Notes under the pieces: generated by a model
What the model saw: only the letters and a program-made list of their open reading frames with translations
Databases searched by the model: none
Told to the model about the DNA's origin: nothing
Assembly (NCBI GenBank): GCA_003152795.1
Contig: PMBA01000196.1
Location: forward strand, 1 to 19,546
Source of the DNA: Acidobacteriaceae bacterium
GTDB lineage: Bacteria > Acidobacteriota > Terriglobia > Terriglobales > Acidobacteriaceae
Reading direction: 5' to 3'
Length of the DNA stretch: 19,546 bases
Shown here: piece by piece, positions 1-8,139 of the stretch
Position numbering within the stretch: position 1 is the first letter of the stretch
Layout of the letters: every line of letters starts with the position of its first letter
Made by a program: the position numbers and the translations under genes

Positions 1-1157
1 GCCATCGAGTGTCCGGGCGCGTCCCAGAAATTCGCACCGGCCATGATTTCCGAGGCGGCCAGGTTCATCATCGCCTCGCGCCGGTCCACTTTCTGATCGC
101 CGTCCCACGAGTAGTTCAGCAACCAAGTCGCTTTTCCTTCCGCAAAGGCGCGAAATGAGTGCATTCCCACCTGGTAACTGAACCAGTCCAGCGGTGTTCG
201 CGACGACGCCATGTGATCCCCGCTCCCGAATTCGTATTCATGGGCGATGGCATCCACGACCGGGTAGAGACTGTAAACATCGGCCCCTACGCGAACGGCT
301 TCTTCTTCGATGCCTGGGTAAATTTCGGGAATCGTCTTGATCGCCGGATTGACTGATTTTGCGTTCCGGTCAATCTCCTGCATGAAGTCGGTGAACGTCT
401 GAATTCTGAATTCAATCCACTTACGAAAGTTGAGGTCGGAAAAGTCTCCTACTCTGAAGTCTTTCTTCGCGTCCAATCCGGTTTGCTTCCGAAATGCGGC
501 GACTGTGAAGTCGTCGAAACTGGCCCACGTGTCTTCCCAGCCGTCGAAATGCGTCATCCAGTAGGGAATGTCCACGTAGATTCCGTCGATGCCGGTGGCG
601 GCGATCTGCCTTACCCGTTCCATGTAGATCTGGCGCCACGCCGGAGCGTATGGACTGACCCAGACGTCTTCATCGCCCTTCGCGATCCAGAAAGCGGTGC
701 CTCCTCCGAAGATCGCCGGTTCTCCAGTGATTTTTCGCTGCAGCCAATCAGGGTGCTCCTTGGCGAGCGTGTGCGGAGTCTTGTCGGCGTTGGCCGTGAT
801 ACATTCCGTTCCCGCGATGTATACGAATGCCCTATTACCCGCAGCATGCGCCTTCTTAGCCACGGCATGGATCGCTTTTAGCTTCCCTTCGGGATTTACA
901 AAGCTCTCATAGCGGCCGGGAATGTCGTTATCGATCTCAATGCCGAACACCGCATCTTCCTGAGCGCGGCGTACGATCTCATCTGCATTGTCGTTCTTCA
1001 AACCATAGGCGCCGATGCGGACATAGTTCGTCCAGTCCTGGCTGCTCAAATCCTGATTCGTCGCATTCTGTCTTGAAGAAGCCGGGCCAGCTCGCAGACT
1101 CGAAGCGAGCACCACCGCAGCGAACATTGCACCGTATGCGCTTTTCTTCATGCGCAT
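1..1157 (-). CDS. Secreted glycoside-hydrolase-like TIM-barrel protein, C-terminus cut by window edge
   Basis: I read this frame directly from the minus strand: it is open from ATG 1157 (or in-frame ATG 1151) to base 1 with no stop, so at least 385 residues are present and the C-terminus is missing. The N-terminus (MRMKKS, then a hydrophobic stretch to about residue 23) looks like a signal peptide. Around residues 135-200 come HPDW, then WVSPYAPAWRQIY, then ATGIDGIYVDIPYW. A line of this kind ending a beta strand in an acidic residue is typical of TIM-barrel glycosidase-like families such as the hypothetical glycosyl hydrolase GHL6 group. A second acidic candidate sits in IPEIYPG near residue 279. 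The start lies 15 bases after the receptor stop, so the two are probably co-transcribed. The role would be hydrolysis of a sugar or glycoside outside the cytoplasm. The family placement is by motif impression only, and the catalytic residues are unproven. Confidence 0.72.
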   Translation of the reverse strand, partial: MRMKKSAYGAMFAAVVLASSLRAGPASSRQNATNQDLSSQDWTNYVRIGAYGLKNDNADEIVRRAQEDAVFGIEIDNDIPGRYESFVNPEGKLKAIHAVAKKAHAAGNRAFVYIAGTECITANADKTPHTLAKEHPDWLQRKITGEPAIFGGGTAFWIAKGDEDVWVSPYAPAWRQIYMERVRQIAATGIDGIYVDIPYWMTHFDGWEDTWASFDDFTVAAFRKQTGLDAKKDFRVGDFSDLNFRKWIEFRIQTFTDFMQEIDRNAKSVNPAIKTIPEIYPGIEEEAVRVGADVYSLYPVVDAIAHEYEFGSGDHMASSRTPLDWFSYQVGMHSFRAFAEGKATWLLNYSWDGDQKVDRREAMMNLAASEIMAGANFWDAPGHSM

Positions 1158-1172
1158 TCGACCTGTGCTTTC

Positions 1173-4100
1173 CTAGAATTCAAAGCGCACTCCGAGCTGC
1201 CCGTGCCGTGGAGTGCTGCCGGGAAGAGTCGATGAAATCTGACCGAACGTCGAATCGCCCCATAAGGTGTCGGGTGCGGCAAATCGAGGCGTGTTGAAGA
1301 AGTTGAAGAACTCGCCGCGCACTTCCACTTTCATGCCTTCCCTGAGGACAAAAGATTTTTCAAACGCGATATCGATGTTGTGGATCCCATCGGTCCTGAG
1401 GTTGGAGAAATACCGGGGCGCATTTCCCGGCTGCTCATAGCCGATTCCCGTAACCGGGTCCGCTCCCGCATAGGCAAAACAGTTTGAATTGAGAGTACTT
1501 TGTCCGGTCAGTGCCGCTTGGTGGGCGCTGACGCCAGTGCTCGGATTGCATGTGACATCCGGTCGCTGGTTGCCGTCATCCAGAGTCGGCTGTGACATGC
1601 CGATGTCGATGGGCTGGCCGGACTGGAATGTCAGGATGGCGGAGAGCGTCCAACCTCCGACAACGCCGTCCAGAAAGCGATTCAGGTTGGACCCCATCCA
1701 TCGTCCGCGTCCGATCGGCGACTCCGCGACAATCGCCATCGCCAGCCGGTGCGTCGCATCATTCGCGCTGATCGAGTGCTCCGCTCTCAGATTGTCCAGT
1801 TCCTGCGGATTGTCGGATGCGAGAGAGCCTACCCAGGCGTTCCGCCCCGCGGAAGAATCGTCGGTGGACTTCGAAAACGTGTACCCGCCTTCAAAGCTGA
1901 TGTAGTGGCTGGCGCGCTTTTCGAAGCGTATCTGCAGCGCATTGTAGAACGACTCCGCTTCCAGCAGCGGGAGTCCTTCATAGGTTCCATCGAACTGGGG
2001 ATACGGCCGCAGCAAATTGATGAGCGGAATTTGCGCGTTGTTATATTGCGAGTCAGGCTCATTGAAAATTGCATTGGGACCGCTAAATAGCGGTTGGAAC
2101 GGATTGTCCACAGGATTGTGAAGTTGATTGTATAGGTCTTGCGTGTTGTATTGCCGGCGAATGGAGGAGGGGATGAAGTTGCGGTCTCGCGTAGTGACTC
2201 CGCAACCGCACACCCCGCCTGCTCCCCCCCACGGCAGATGGGTGCTGCGATTCGCGGAATAATCCACTGAGACCACCAGTTGACCGGGCAAGAGCCGTTG
2301 CACGCCGAAACTCCATTGATAGATGTCGGCGTTTTGAGCCGTGCCCGTGCCCAGGTCGTTCTGGTCGGCGAAACCCCAGTTGGCTAACGCGCCATACTTG
2401 TTACCTTGCGGAGCCGGCAGTCCCGCCGGAAAAGGGTTTTCCAAAGTCGCATATTGCGTTTGGAAATTGTCCTGGCTGAAATAAACGGCTCCGTCCTTGC
2501 GGTACGCCGCGCCGGGATACTGGAAGTTGGTGGCGACGTTCATTCCGTAGTAGATCCCCGCGCCGCCGCGAACCACCGTCTCGGGTGTTAGCTGGTAAGC
2601 GAAGCCCAGCCGCGGCCCCCAGTTGTTGCGGTCGATGGGAACGTGCCGGTTGCCGGAGGTCGCGAATTGCGTCGTGCCCAGCAACGGTCCTGAATTCTGG
2701 GGAAGACCTGGAACCGTGATTCCACTGTTTCCGGTGAAATCGCTGAACTGGATTAGGTTGTTCCGCTCGGTGTAAGGCGTACTCCATTCATAGCGCAAAC
2801 CGAGGTTCAGGGTTAGCTTGGGCGTAATCTTCCAGTTGTCCTGCGCATAGAAGCCGGTTTCCTTCGACTTGTTTGCGATCCCGGGATAGATTGCGATGCC
2901 GCCGTAATCGCCGATTCCCACCGCTATGTCGGCGAATGGGTTCCCCTGATCCGGATTGAATGCGCCCACAACATTCTCGGTCACGTCCTGCGAGAAGTGA
3001 AAATACCCCGTCGGATAGGGAGGCTGTTGGAAGTTATTGAAGAACAGACGCTGTTCTCCCCCGAATTTAAAGCTGTGCTTGCCATGAATCCACTCCAGGG
3101 CGGAGGAGTACGAATACAAACCGTGCGCGAACCTGGTATCCACACAACACTGGTCGAAAAGCGAGGTCCAGGGCGAATCCGTAAGAATTGCCGGCATGCG
3201 CGAAATCCCGGGGTTTGCGCCATCCAGCAACGACGGGAAACCGGCCGACGTCGCGGAAGGGTAGTCGCTGTGGCCCGGCGCATGAACGTATTCGGCCGCA
3301 AAGCGTCCACTCAGCAGCAGTGTAGGTCTTAACGTCTGATCGAACTGCAGGCTGCTGTTTTCCACGCTGGTGATGAAATTGATACCGTCATTGAATTCGC
3401 CATCGCCAAATACCGTAGGCGCGAAGTTGGACCCGTGCGCGTGGCTGAAGCGTCCCGCCATATGGGTGTTGCTGGAAAATTGCTGGTCCAGCTTCGCATC
3501 GAACTGCAATGACTTGGTGAATGAGTTGGTATTGTCGCGGAAGTTGTTGGTGCCGTCGGGATTCCCGTCCTGATTGGGCAGGGGATAAAGATTCAGGATG
3601 TTCTGCCCGACTGGATCGAGCTGAGAGATTTTGTTGCCGGGAAACTGGGTGCGCACGCCATTGGCATCGACCTGGTGAGGATCGAAGATTTCGTTAAGAA
3701 CAAGCTCTTGTGTGTTTGGATCGTATATCTGGGTTTGCGAGAAATCTCCCGTCCGCTCCAGTTGGGTGGGCACCGTGGCGACGATATTGATGGGATCGGT
3801 TTCGAGCACGCGTTCCATGTCTACAAAAAAGAAAGTCTTATTCTTTCGAATCGGGCCGCCCAGCGAGAATCCGTACTGATTGCGGCTGTGATCGGGCCGG
3901 GGCAGGCCCGCTTGATTGCTGAAGAAGTCATTGGCATCGAGGAAACCCCGCTGTCCAAACCACCAGGCGCTGCCGTGAAATGCATTGGTGCCGCTCTTCA
4001 AGGCCATGTTCACGACGGTGCCGCCGTTGCTGCCAAATTCCGCCGAGAAGCTGTTGCTTTGCACTTTGAACTCCTGCACGGCTTCCACGGAGGGTTCGTA

Positions 4101-4763
4101 ATACACGTTCGAGTTGCCACCCTCGCCCTGTTCCGGGGCGCTGATCAACGCGCCGTCCATGCGGATCTCAGCCGTGGCATTGCGCTGGCCGTTGGAGACG
4201 AAGTTCGTGCCCGAGGGATAATTGTCGGCGGTTCCCGACCCCGCCGCTTCACTTACCCCGGCATTCAGAAACACCAAGCCAAAGAAATTACGGTTTAAGA
4301 GCGGAATCTCTTTAACATATTGGCTGGTAATGTCCGTTCCCAAAGCCGAGCTGTCGGTATCCAGCAGCGGCACCGCCTCCGTTACCTGGATATTGGTGGA
4401 CGTGCCTGCCGGGCGCAGGGTGAAGTTCAGGCTTGTCTCCTGTCCGACCGCCAGCACCACTCCCTTCCGCTCCACCGTTTGAAATCCCGGGGCTTCCACC
4501 TTCACGATGTAGGTGGAGGGTCGCAGCGCCCGTAAGATGTAATCGCCGGAACCATCGCTCTTGGCCGTCTGCGAGACGTTGGTGTCGACCTCGGTGATCG
4601 TGACGGTCGCATTGGCCAAAACCGCTCCGGTTGCGTCGGTTACCACGCCGCGAATCTGGCCTTGATAGCTGGCCTGCCCGCGCAGCAGGGGATGGAGAAG
4701 CAAGAAAACACAGATGGTGGGAAGCAAGCGATGGCCAATCGGCAGAAACCGGGAAACTCGCAT
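1173..4763 (-). CDS. Oar-like TonB-dependent outer-membrane receptor 1
   Basis: The protein has 1196 residues. A signal peptide covers about residues 1-30 (hydrophobic ICVFLLLHPLL). A carboxypeptidase-regulatory-like beta-sandwich follows at about 34-117 (GVVTDATGAVLANATVTI, then GDYILRALRPSTYIVKVEAPGF). A plug-like segment runs to about 265 (AEIRMDGA, VQEFKVQSNSFSAEFG, VNMALKSGTNAFHGSAWWF), and the rest is a long beta-barrel ending in GVRFEF, with the terminal Phe expected of outer-membrane barrels. This is the architecture of Oar/cna-B-like receptors found in large numbers in Acidobacteriota. Such proteins are thought to import or bind bulky substrates using TonB energy. No clear TonB box is seen. 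GAGGGAG at 4777-4771 lies 7 bases before the ATG. The gene is followed at once by a glycosidase-like gene, so a carbohydrate-like ligand is a reasonable guess but not shown. Confidence 0.93.
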   Translation of the reverse strand: MRVSRFLPIGHRLLPTICVFLLLHPLLRGQASYQGQIRGVVTDATGAVLANATVTITEVDTNVSQTAKSDGSGDYILRALRPSTYIVKVEAPGFQTVERKGVVLAVGQETSLNFTLRPAGTSTNIQVTEAVPLLDTDSSALGTDITSQYVKEIPLLNRNFFGLVFLNAGVSEAAGSGTADNYPSGTNFVSNGQRNATAEIRMDGALISAPEQGEGGNSNVYYEPSVEAVQEFKVQSNSFSAEFGSNGGTVVNMALKSGTNAFHGSAWWFGQRGFLDANDFFSNQAGLPRPDHSRNQYGFSLGGPIRKNKTFFFVDMERVLETDPINIVATVPTQLERTGDFSQTQIYDPNTQELVLNEIFDPHQVDANGVRTQFPGNKISQLDPVGQNILNLYPLPNQDGNPDGTNNFRDNTNSFTKSLQFDAKLDQQFSSNTHMAGRFSHAHGSNFAPTVFGDGEFNDGINFITSVENSSLQFDQTLRPTLLLSGRFAAEYVHAPGHSDYPSATSAGFPSLLDGANPGISRMPAILTDSPWTSLFDQCCVDTRFAHGLYSYSSALEWIHGKHSFKFGGEQRLFFNNFQQPPYPTGYFHFSQDVTENVVGAFNPDQGNPFADIAVGIGDYGGIAIYPGIANKSKETGFYAQDNWKITPKLTLNLGLRYEWSTPYTERNNLIQFSDFTGNSGITVPGLPQNSGPLLGTTQFATSGNRHVPIDRNNWGPRLGFAYQLTPETVVRGGAGIYYGMNVATNFQYPGAAYRKDGAVYFSQDNFQTQYATLENPFPAGLPAPQGNKYGALANWGFADQNDLGTGTAQNADIYQWSFGVQRLLPGQLVVSVDYSANRSTHLPWGGAGGVCGCGVTTRDRNFIPSSIRRQYNTQDLYNQLHNPVDNPFQPLFSGPNAIFNEPDSQYNNAQIPLINLLRPYPQFDGTYEGLPLLEAESFYNALQIRFEKRASHYISFEGGYTFSKSTDDSSAGRNAWVGSLASDNPQELDNLRAEHSISANDATHRLAMAIVAESPIGRGRWMGSNLNRFLDGVVGGWTLSAILTFQSGQPIDIGMSQPTLDDGNQRPDVTCNPSTGVSAHQAALTGQSTLNSNCFAYAGADPVTGIGYEQPGNAPRYFSNLRTDGIHNIDIAFEKSFVLREGMKVEVRGEFFNFFNTPRFAAPDTLWGDSTFGQISSTLPGSTPRHGQLGVRFEF

Positions 4764-4819
4764 GGAGTGACTCCCTCAAAATCATAGAGCGCAGGCTTTC
4801 GTATGCTTGCGGATAAGAA

Positions 4820-4849
4820 CTTTTACTTTCGTTTTATGGGTCCTGTCAA
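4820..4849 (-). promoter_or_regulatory. Candidate sigma-70 promoter of receptor 1
   Basis: On the minus strand a perfect TTGACA (4849-4844) is followed after 18 bases by TAAAAG (4825-4820), which matches TATAAT at 4 of 6 positions. It lies about 60 bases before the receptor start. The Shine-Dalgarno GAGGGAG (4777-4771) sits between promoter and ATG. The -10 match and long spacer are only fair. Confidence 0.45.
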
Positions 4850-4878
4850 GTGCAAAATACGGAGACCTGGAGTGAGCA

Positions 4879-5031
4879 GTGCTGAACCAGGAGCGACGCA
4901 GGCTGATCCTGGAGATCTTGAATCGCGACGGACAGGCTAAAACCGGAACTGTTTCTTGCCGAACTCCGGTATGCCTGAAGGCATACCCTGATACGAATCC
5001 CAGGTTTTTCTACGGGCCGTCAGCTGGATAG
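4879..5031 (+). pseudogene. Truncated DeoR-like regulator N-terminus (50 codons)
   Basis: A short frame begins at GTG 4879, with GGAG (4869-4872) placed 6 bases upstream, and stops at TAG 5029-5031. Its first residues, MLNQERRRLILEILNRDGQ, look like the opening helix of DeoR-family repressors, which usually start with a line such as M-L-x-E-E-R-R-x-x-I-L-x-L-L-x-x-x-G. After about residue 21 the resemblance stops: no recognition helix, no sugar-binding domain. It is transcribed divergently from receptor 1, where a regulator would often sit. I read it as the remnant of a regulator whose remainder was lost or replaced by intergenic repeat-like sequence. A chance resemblance over 19 residues is possible. 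Confidence 0.4.
4968..4987. repeat. Perfect inverted repeat, 9-base arms
   Basis: GGTATGCCTGAAGGCATACC has two perfect 9-base arms around a GA centre. It lies within the truncated DeoR-like frame and between receptor 1 and potC. It may be an operator, an RNA hairpin or part of a dispersed repeat. It has no T-run, so it is a poor intrinsic terminator. Confidence 0.6.
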
Positions 5032-5045
5032 TGGTGAGAAAAGCA

Positions 5046-5072
5046 GGTCCTTCGCTGCGCTCAGGATGACAA
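5046..5072. repeat. Possible dispersed intergenic repeat overlapping the potC stop
   Basis: The segment contains TCCTTCGCTGCGCTCAGGA (5048-5066), an imperfect palindrome with TCCT/AGGA ends. Sequences of this form strike me as recurrent in intergenic DNA of several bacterial phyla, but only one copy is present in the window, so the repeat nature is recalled rather than shown. The potC stop codon (5063-5061) and its last two or three sense codons fall inside it. Confidence 0.3.
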
Positions 5073-5912
5073 TTGTGAGTCGGTTTGCGAAGTCTCGACT
5101 AACTCGGCGCCGATTTCAGGAGTTACCTGTGCTCGCGTTCGCAGGCGATACCAGAAGACAATCGCGATCAGCGAGAACATGAAGATGATGGTTGAGATGG
5201 CGTTGATCTCCGGTGTAATGCCGCGGCGTAGGCGTCCCCAGATTTCCAGCGGGAGGGTGTTGTCGCGTCCGATGAGGAAGAAGCTGACGGCGATTTCGTC
5301 CATGGAGAGGGTGAAGATCAGGAGCGCGGCTCCGATGATGGAGAGCTTTAGATTGGGAACGGTAATGCGCCAGAAAGTTTGCCAGTAGTTCGCGCCTAGA
5401 TCTAGCGAGGCTTCTTCCTGGGCGCGGTTTAGTTTCTGCAATCCGGCGAAGACTTCGGTGGTGGCTACGGAGATGAGCGCGGTGCCGTGGCCGAGAACAA
5501 TGGTCAGCAGGCTAAGTCTTACTTCGGCTACCCGGAACAACATGAGTAGCGAAAGGCCGGTGATGATGCCGGGGAGAATCAGCGGCAATAGAACCAGGCG
5601 GCGGAACAGAGCCTTGCCGGGGAATTGGGCGCGATCGAGAGCCAGCGCGGCGGGGATGCCGAAGAGCAGCGCGATCACCATGGCGGCTGCGGCTACGATC
5701 AAGCTGTTCAGGACGGAATCCCAGATGGGAGCGTCGTTGAACAGGATGCGATACCAGTTCAGAGTGAGGTTGCGGGGCGGGAAGCCACCCACGCCTTGTC
5801 CGTTGAAGGAATAAAGGATGAGGATGGCGATGGGGAGATAGAGGAAGGCGAAGACGGCGAGGGCGTGGGCGGTGAGCCATCGCGAACTCTTCATCGGAGT
5901 GGATGCGCTCAC
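5061..5912 (-). CDS. potC: Polyamine-type ABC transporter permease PotC
   Basis: This is the second permease of the importer, 283 residues from GTG 5912. I chose the GTG because GGAG lies 6 bases before it and it overlaps the potB stop (GTGA), a usual coupled arrangement. ATG 5894 gives 277 residues but has no visible ribosome-binding site. About six hydrophobic segments are seen (LAVFAFLYLPIAILILYSF first). The cytoplasmic EAA loop that docks on the ATPase is at about 167-188 (EEASLDLGANYWQTFWRITV). NLTLNWYRILFND and PLEIWGRLRRGITPEINAIS are typical PotC/PotI features. The frame stays open upstream into the potB region in another frame (to 6842), but that part is composition-driven and not coding. 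The last codons run into a repeat-like element. Confidence 0.93.
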   Translation of the reverse strand: MSASTPMKSSRWLTAHALAVFAFLYLPIAILILYSFNGQGVGGFPPRNLTLNWYRILFNDAPIWDSVLNSLIVAAAAMVIALLFGIPAALALDRAQFPGKALFRRLVLLPLILPGIITGLSLLMLFRVAEVRLSLLTIVLGHGTALISVATTEVFAGLQKLNRAQEEASLDLGANYWQTFWRITVPNLKLSIIGAALLIFTLSMDEIAVSFFLIGRDNTLPLEIWGRLRRGITPEINAISTIIFMFSLIAIVFWYRLRTRAQVTPEIGAELVETSQTDSQLSS

Positions 5913-6757
5913 GAGAAACTCCACTTCTTCTCCAGACGTTCGGAGAAGAAGAGCAGCGCGAGCACCAGCGCCAACATGCAGAGGGAGATGGCTGCGCCCA
6001 GCGGCCAGTTGTAGGCGGCTCCGAAGAGGCTGACTACGATGTTCGAGATCATGATGCCGCTGGGGCCGCCGAGCAGGAGGGGCGCTAGAAAATCTCCGAG
6101 GCTGAGGACGAAGGCGAAGGTGGCTCCGGCCAGGACTCCTGGAATAGAGAGGGGAAAGATTACGCGCCAGAAAGTTTGCGCGGGCGTGGCTCCGAGATCG
6201 TGGGAGGCTTCGACCAGGTTGCGCGGAATGTGTTCGAGCGAGGCGTAGATTGGCAGGAACGTGAAGGGCGTATAGATGTGCGTCAATGTAAGTACGACCG
6301 CGAACGGGCTGTAGAGCAGGAAATCGAGCGGATGACTGGTCAGGTGCACGTATTGCAGGAGCGTGTTCAGGACGCCGTCGGTGCCTAGAATCGTCTTCCA
6401 GGCGTAGGCCCGCACCAGATAACTCACCCACAGGGGGATGATGACGAGTTGATAGTAGAGATCTTTTCTGCCGCCGGCGTGGAACGAGAGGAAGTAGGCG
6501 AGGGGATAGCCCAGCAGCATAGAGAAGAACATCACGCGGGCGGCGATCCACATAGAGCGCAGCAGCGTCTGCCAGTAGACGGGTTTGGCGAGGAGTTCCT
6601 TGTAGTTGTCGAGATTCCAGGAATGCATGATTGTCCCCGAGTCGGAGACCGACCAGAAGCTGTAGCAAAACATCAGCAGGTAGGGGACGAGGAGAAAGAC
6701 GGCAACCCAGAGCAGAGGCGGGACGGTGATGGTCGTGCGGTAGGCGCGGGAGAACAT
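5909..6757 (-). CDS. potB: Polyamine-type ABC transporter permease PotB
   Basis: The protein has 282 residues and is the first permease subunit of the PotB/PotH type. The N-terminal membrane segment (PLLWVAVFLLVPYLLMFCYSF) is followed by five further hydrophobic segments. WVSYLVRAYAWKTILGTDGVLN near 110-131 is a conserved line in PotB-like proteins. The EAA loop lies at about 183-203 (EASHDLGATPAQTFWRVIFP). The start codon overlaps the potA stop by one base (TGATG at 6759-6755), and the end overlaps potC, so potA, potB and potC should be translated together in fixed ratio. It would form the inner-membrane channel with PotC. Confidence 0.94.
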   Translation of the reverse strand: MFSRAYRTTITVPPLLWVAVFLLVPYLLMFCYSFWSVSDSGTIMHSWNLDNYKELLAKPVYWQTLLRSMWIAARVMFFSMLLGYPLAYFLSFHAGGRKDLYYQLVIIPLWVSYLVRAYAWKTILGTDGVLNTLLQYVHLTSHPLDFLLYSPFAVVLTLTHIYTPFTFLPIYASLEHIPRNLVEASHDLGATPAQTFWRVIFPLSIPGVLAGATFAFVLSLGDFLAPLLLGGPSGIMISNIVVSLFGAAYNWPLGAAISLCMLALVLALLFFSERLEKKWSFS

Positions 6758-7860
6758 CAGGCGCGGTCCTCAGAAGTGGAATTGGAGCCGAGGCTGGTGG
6801 CGCGGACGGGGATGGCATCGCCGGCGGAGAATTCAAACTCAAGCAAGCGGTCGGGCAGATCGCGGCTCGCGGTGCGGATGGTGAGGATCAGTCCGCCATC
6901 GGACTCGACGCGCAGCAGGTCGGTTGCGCCGTGAAAAGCCTGGTCGCGAAGTCTGGCTTGGAACCGAACCATCGCATCATTTGCCGCAGGAGCGGCAGTG
7001 GCCGGGCGAATGCACTCTGGACGCAGCGAGAACAGGGCCTTGCCGTCGGGCAGGGAAGTGGGCCATCGCAGCGCGCCGCAGGTGGCCATGCCGTGGCGAA
7101 TGTCGGCGTGCAACAGATTAGTGTGTCCGATGAATTGCGCGGTGTAGGAGGTCGCGGGCCGGTTATAAATTTCGCGCGGGCTGGCGACTTGTTCGAGTTC
7201 TCCGGAGCGCAACAAGGCGATGCGATCGGACATCACCATCGCTTCTTCCTGGTCGTGGGTAACAAAGATAAAGGTGATGCCGACTTCGCGTTGCAGGGCC
7301 TTGAGTTCGACCTGCATCTGGCGGCGCAGGTTGGCGTCGAGGGCGGAAAGCGGCTCATCGAGCAGCAGCAGACGCGGGCGATTCACCAGGGCGCGGGCGA
7401 GCGCGATGCGCTGCTGCTGTCCTCCGCTGATCTTCGGGGGCTTCGACTTAGCGTAGGCGGACATTTTGACCTTGGCCAGCGCTTCGGCCACGCGCGACTC
7501 AATTTCGGCGGCGGGACGTTTGGCGATCGCTAATCCGTAGCCGACGTTTTGTTCGACGGTCATGTGCGGGAAGAGCGCGTAGTGCTGGAAGACGGTGTTG
7601 ACGCGGCGGCGGTAGGGAGGCTGCGTGTCGAGGCGCTCGCCCTGCATCCAGACTTCTCCGGAGGTGGACTGCTCGAAGCCGGCGAGAATTCGCAGGAGCG
7701 TGGTTTTGCCGGAGCCGCTTTCGCCAAGGATGGTCAGGAATTCGCCTTCGGCGATTTCGAGCGAGATGTCGCGCAGCACGATGTTCTTGCCGAAGTGCTT
7801 GGCGACGGAGCGGATGGAGAGCAGCGAAACCGTATCGGATTGAATAGTTGTCGCCATCAT
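6757..7860 (-). CDS. potA: Polyamine-type ABC transporter ATP-binding protein PotA
   Basis: The protein has 367 residues and is the ATPase of the importer. Walker A GESGSGKTT is at 46-54, Q-loop Gln in VFQHYALFPHM near 92, signature ISGGQQQRIALARAL at 144-158 (Ile replaces the usual Leu), Walker B LLLLDEP at 164-170, and switch His in VTHDQEEA at 202. The C-terminal 100 residues or so fit a TOBE-type regulatory domain, and FSLRPECIRPA at 277-287 is the usual lead-in. Two ATGs stand side by side (7860 and 7857). No Shine-Dalgarno is seen before them, and the stop of the preceding 89-codon gene is one base away, so translation probably depends on coupling. Other members of this family import iron or sulfate, but the adjacent PotD- and PotBC-like genes favour polyamines. 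Confidence 0.95.
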   Translation of the reverse strand: MMATTIQSDTVSLLSIRSVAKHFGKNIVLRDISLEIAEGEFLTILGESGSGKTTLLRILAGFEQSTSGEVWMQGERLDTQPPYRRRVNTVFQHYALFPHMTVEQNVGYGLAIAKRPAAEIESRVAEALAKVKMSAYAKSKPPKISGGQQQRIALARALVNRPRLLLLDEPLSALDANLRRQMQVELKALQREVGITFIFVTHDQEEAMVMSDRIALLRSGELEQVASPREIYNRPATSYTAQFIGHTNLLHADIRHGMATCGALRWPTSLPDGKALFSLRPECIRPATAAPAANDAMVRFQARLRDQAFHGATDLLRVESDGGLILTIRTASRDLPDRLLEFEFSAGDAIPVRATSLGSNSTSEDRA

Positions 7861-7861
7861 G

Positions 7862-8131
7862 CTAGTCAGAGTCTGAAGTGTCTGCTATTTCAAGACATGG
7901 CTCGTTCCAAATTCCCGGAACGCCCTCTAGCGTGTAAAGTTCATCCGCACCGAAATAGTAGCCGAGCCAAGCAACTTTGGCGGTTCGTCCAGCGCAGTCG
8001 AACTGGAAATCCTTCAGAGGGTCATGCAGCTTCCAACTGCGCTGGAACTCTTCGAGAAATCCGCGCGGCTTCACGCGGACGCGTGTCCCAACTGGGAAAT
8101 CGGCGTTGTATGGACCCTTCTGAGCAACCAT
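7862..8131 (-). CDS. Unrecognised 89-residue protein inside the pot operon
   Basis: ATG 8131 lies 8 bases after the potD stop, and the TAG stop (7864-7862) lies one base before potA. The 270-base frame fills the space between them exactly. The protein has no signal peptide or membrane segment. It is mixed in charge, with lines such as FPVGTRVRVKPRGF (12-25), RTAKVAWLGYYFGADELYTL (49-68) and IWNEPCLE (74-81). The spacing of FxxGxRVxV, a hydrophobic strand, LYTLEG and a Trp-Glu end recalls small SH3-like barrels such as the beta-subunit tail of nitrile hydratase, but this is weak. I do not know its function. The frame stays open upstream into potD in the wrong frame, and that part should not be annotated. 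Because potA lacks its own ribosome-binding site, this gene may also set PotA output. Confidence 0.75.
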   Translation of the reverse strand: MVAQKGPYNADFPVGTRVRVKPRGFLEEFQRSWKLHDPLKDFQFDCAGRTAKVAWLGYYFGADELYTLEGVPGIWNEPCLEIADTSDSD

Positions 8132-8139
8132 CGTATCGG

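Noticed and set aside
5913..6842. N-terminal extension of the potC frame to 6842
   Set aside because: The extra 310 residues are rich in Arg, Pro, Ser and His and run out of frame through potB. The PotC family begins near the GTG/ATG at 5912/5894.
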